Assembly (NCBI RefSeq): GCF_000193735.1
Contig: NZ_AEPF01000048.1
Span: 1 to 15,642, forward strand
From: Neisseria sicca 4320
GTDB lineage: Bacteria > Pseudomonadota > Gammaproteobacteria > Burkholderiales > Neisseriaceae
Length of the DNA: 15,642 bases
Direction of reading: 5' to 3'
In this document: piece after piece, positions 14,637 to 15,642 of the stretch
How the letters are laid out: each line of letters opens with the position of its first letter
Numbering within the stretch: position 1 is the stretch's first letter
Notes under the pieces: generated by a model
Seen by the model: the letters and a program-made list of their open reading frames with translations, nothing else
Told to the model about the DNA's origin: nothing
The model's database searches: none
Translations under genes and position numbers: made by a program

Positions 14637-15170
14637 TTAAATCTTTTCCACTTGACCAAACTCTAGCTCAACCGGGGTTTCACGACCAAAAATCTGAACA
14701 GAAACCCTCAATTTATTACGCTCATAATTCACTTCATCTACAATACCATTGAAGTCAGCAAAAGGCCCTTCGTTTACACGAACTTGCTGTCCAACTTCAA
14801 ATTCAACCTTAGGCTTAGGCTTCTCAACCCCAGAACGAACCTGTTGCAAGATTGCATCAGCTTCTCTTTGAGAAATCGGAGTAGGCTTATTTGCCGTACC
14901 ACCAATAAAGCCTGAAACACGGGGGGTGCTTTTCACCAAATGCCATGAGTCATCAGTCATTTCCATTTCGACCAAGACATAGCCTGGATAAAACTTACGC
15001 TCACTAATGGTTTTTCGACCATTTTTGATATCGACCACTTCTTCAACAGGAACAAGGATCTGACCGAAATAACCCTCCATACCTTCGCGAGCAATGCGCT
15101 CTTTTAATGTCTTTTGGACATTTTTCTCAAAGCCGGAATAAGCCTGCACAACATACCAACGTTTTGACAT
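14637..15170 (-). CDS. nusG: Transcription elongation/antitermination factor NusG
   Basis: NusG is a 177-residue factor that binds the RNA polymerase clamp, reduces pausing, recruits Rho and can link polymerase to the ribosome through S10. The N-terminal NGN domain begins RWYVVQAYSGFEKNV (4-18) and includes KFYPGYVLVEMEM (59-71) and PRVSGFIGG (83-91). A linker leads to the C-terminal KOW domain (about 124-177) with FEVGQQVRVNEGPFADF (124-140). The ATG at 15170 is two bases past the secE stop, and GAGGGGG at the end of secE serves as the Shine-Dalgarno sequence, so translation is probably coupled. The secE-nusG pairing is widely conserved. Confidence 0.98.
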   Translation of the reverse strand: MSKRWYVVQAYSGFEKNVQKTLKERIAREGMEGYFGQILVPVEEVVDIKNGRKTISERKFYPGYVLVEMEMTDDSWHLVKSTPRVSGFIGGTANKPTPISQREADAILQQVRSGVEKPKPKVEFEVGQQVRVNEGPFADFNGIVDEVNYERNKLRVSVQIFGRETPVELEFGQVEKI

Positions 15171-15172
15171 TT

Positions 15173-15445
15173 TTACCCCCTCTTCAACAACACATCAAAA
15201 AACAGCCATGAAATAGCGCTGTCTGCCGCATAAATAAATACTGCCAAGATTGAAACAAATATAACGACGAAGATCGTCATCTTAACTGCATCATCTCGCG
15301 CAGGCCAAACAACTTTTTTAAACTCAGACCATGAGTTTCTAAAATAGGAAAGCAGCCCTTCTCGCTTAGGCGGCGTAGAATGATTGCCGGATGTTACAAG
15401 CTGACCCGACTTTTCTGCTTTATGTTCAGATGTATGTTCAGTCAT
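15173..15445 (-). CDS. secE: Preprotein translocase subunit SecE
   Basis: SecE is a 90-residue inner membrane protein that clamps SecY in the SecYEG channel. The conserved amphipathic segment (about 32-55, containing FRNSWSEFKKVVWPAR) precedes one transmembrane helix (about 55-83). The 30-residue N-terminal tail is polar and poorly conserved. It is the short single-helix form, unlike the three-helix protein of E. coli. The ATG at 15445 has only a weak GTGAGTGAG purine tract upstream. The spacer up to the tRNA terminator (15446-15522) shows no strong promoter; the best pair is TTGCAT and TTTGAT, 17 bp apart (15495-15467), with three and four matches to consensus. Confidence 0.96.
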   Translation of the reverse strand: MTEHTSEHKAEKSGQLVTSGNHSTPPKREGLLSYFRNSWSEFKKVVWPARDDAVKMTIFVVIFVSILAVFIYAADSAISWLFFDVLLKRG

Positions 15446-15522
15446 CTTTACTCACTCACCACAGCATCAAAGTCGCACTATCTCACTCATGCAATGGTTT
15501 AAATTATTACTAAAAAAATGCA

Positions 15523-15557
15523 AAAAAATTAACCGGCACAGGGCCGGTTAATTTTTT
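15523..15557 (-). terminator. Terminator between tRNA-Trp and secE
   Basis: AAAAAATTAACCGGC (15523-15537) and GCCGGTTAATTTTTT (15543-15557) form a perfect 15-bp stem with the 5-nt loop ACAGG. The A and T tails make it potentially bidirectional. On the minus strand it starts 3 nt past the tRNA 3' end and ends in a long T-run, so it should end the tRNA transcript. This implies that secE needs its own promoter or readthrough. Confidence 0.92.
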
Positions 15558-15560
15558 ATT

Positions 15561-15636
15561 TGGCAGGCCAAGAGGGTCTCGAACCCCCAACCCTCGGTTT
15601 TGGAGACCGATACTCTACCAATTGAGCTATTGGCCT
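15561..15636 (-). tRNA. tRNA-Trp (anticodon CCA)
   Basis: This is a 76-nt cloverleaf. The acceptor stem AGGCCAA pairs with TTGGCCT, followed by a G discriminator and an encoded CCA (15563-15561). The D stem is GCTC with GAGT. The anticodon stem TCGGT/ACCGA holds the loop CTCCAAA with CCA at 15603-15601. The T stem GGGGG/CCCTC holds the loop TTCGAGA. All arms pair with only G-U exceptions. In related genomes a tRNA-Trp gene commonly lies between a tuf gene and secE; the upstream neighbour is outside the window. Confidence 0.98.
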
Positions 15637-15642
15637 CTAAAC

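Overview
The window is a block of core housekeeping genes, all read from the minus strand, from a member of the genus Neisseria. Three observations point there. The proteins have Neisseria-like lengths and sequences (RpoB 1392 aa, RpoC 1391 aa, L10 166 aa). The beta operon and the str operon lie back to back. The 12-mer AGGTCGTCTGAA occurs nine times exactly, where chance predicts essentially none in 15.6 kb. That 12-mer is a Neisseriaceae DNA uptake sequence (DUS). It is the 'AG-muc' dialect type, reported for commensals around N. mucosa, and differs from the ATGCCGTCTGAA of meningococci and gonococci. The exact species is an inference.

Layout in the direction of transcription (right to left): tRNA-Trp(CCA) and its terminator (15636-15523); secE and nusG; a clear sigma70 promoter followed by rplK-rplA, which overlap at a TAATG; a 225-bp structured leader containing an L10-type autoregulatory RNA; rplJ (TTG start) and rplL; a 189-bp spacer with a terminator/attenuator hairpin and an 18-bp perfect inverted repeat; rpoB; a 167-bp spacer with three DUS; rpoC and a strong terminator. 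After a 353-bp gap with DUS and a strong promoter comes the str operon: rpsL, rpsG, fusA and the first bases of what is almost certainly tufA.

Together the genes make the translation and transcription core: ribosomal proteins S12, S7, L1, L10, L11 and L7/L12, elongation factors, RNA polymerase beta and beta', the elongation factor NusG and the translocase subunit SecE. Regulation appears to be layered. L10 leader control, a candidate S7 site between rpsL and rpsG, and a partial terminator before rpoB would keep ribosomal protein and polymerase output balanced, as in E. coli.

I see no mobile element, CRISPR array, toxin system or foreign gene, and no undescribed protein system. What merits a second look is in the non-coding spacers: paired DUS hairpins inside essential operons, the long inverted repeat before rpoB, the dense leader before rplJ, and a hairpin at the predicted 5' end of the str transcript.
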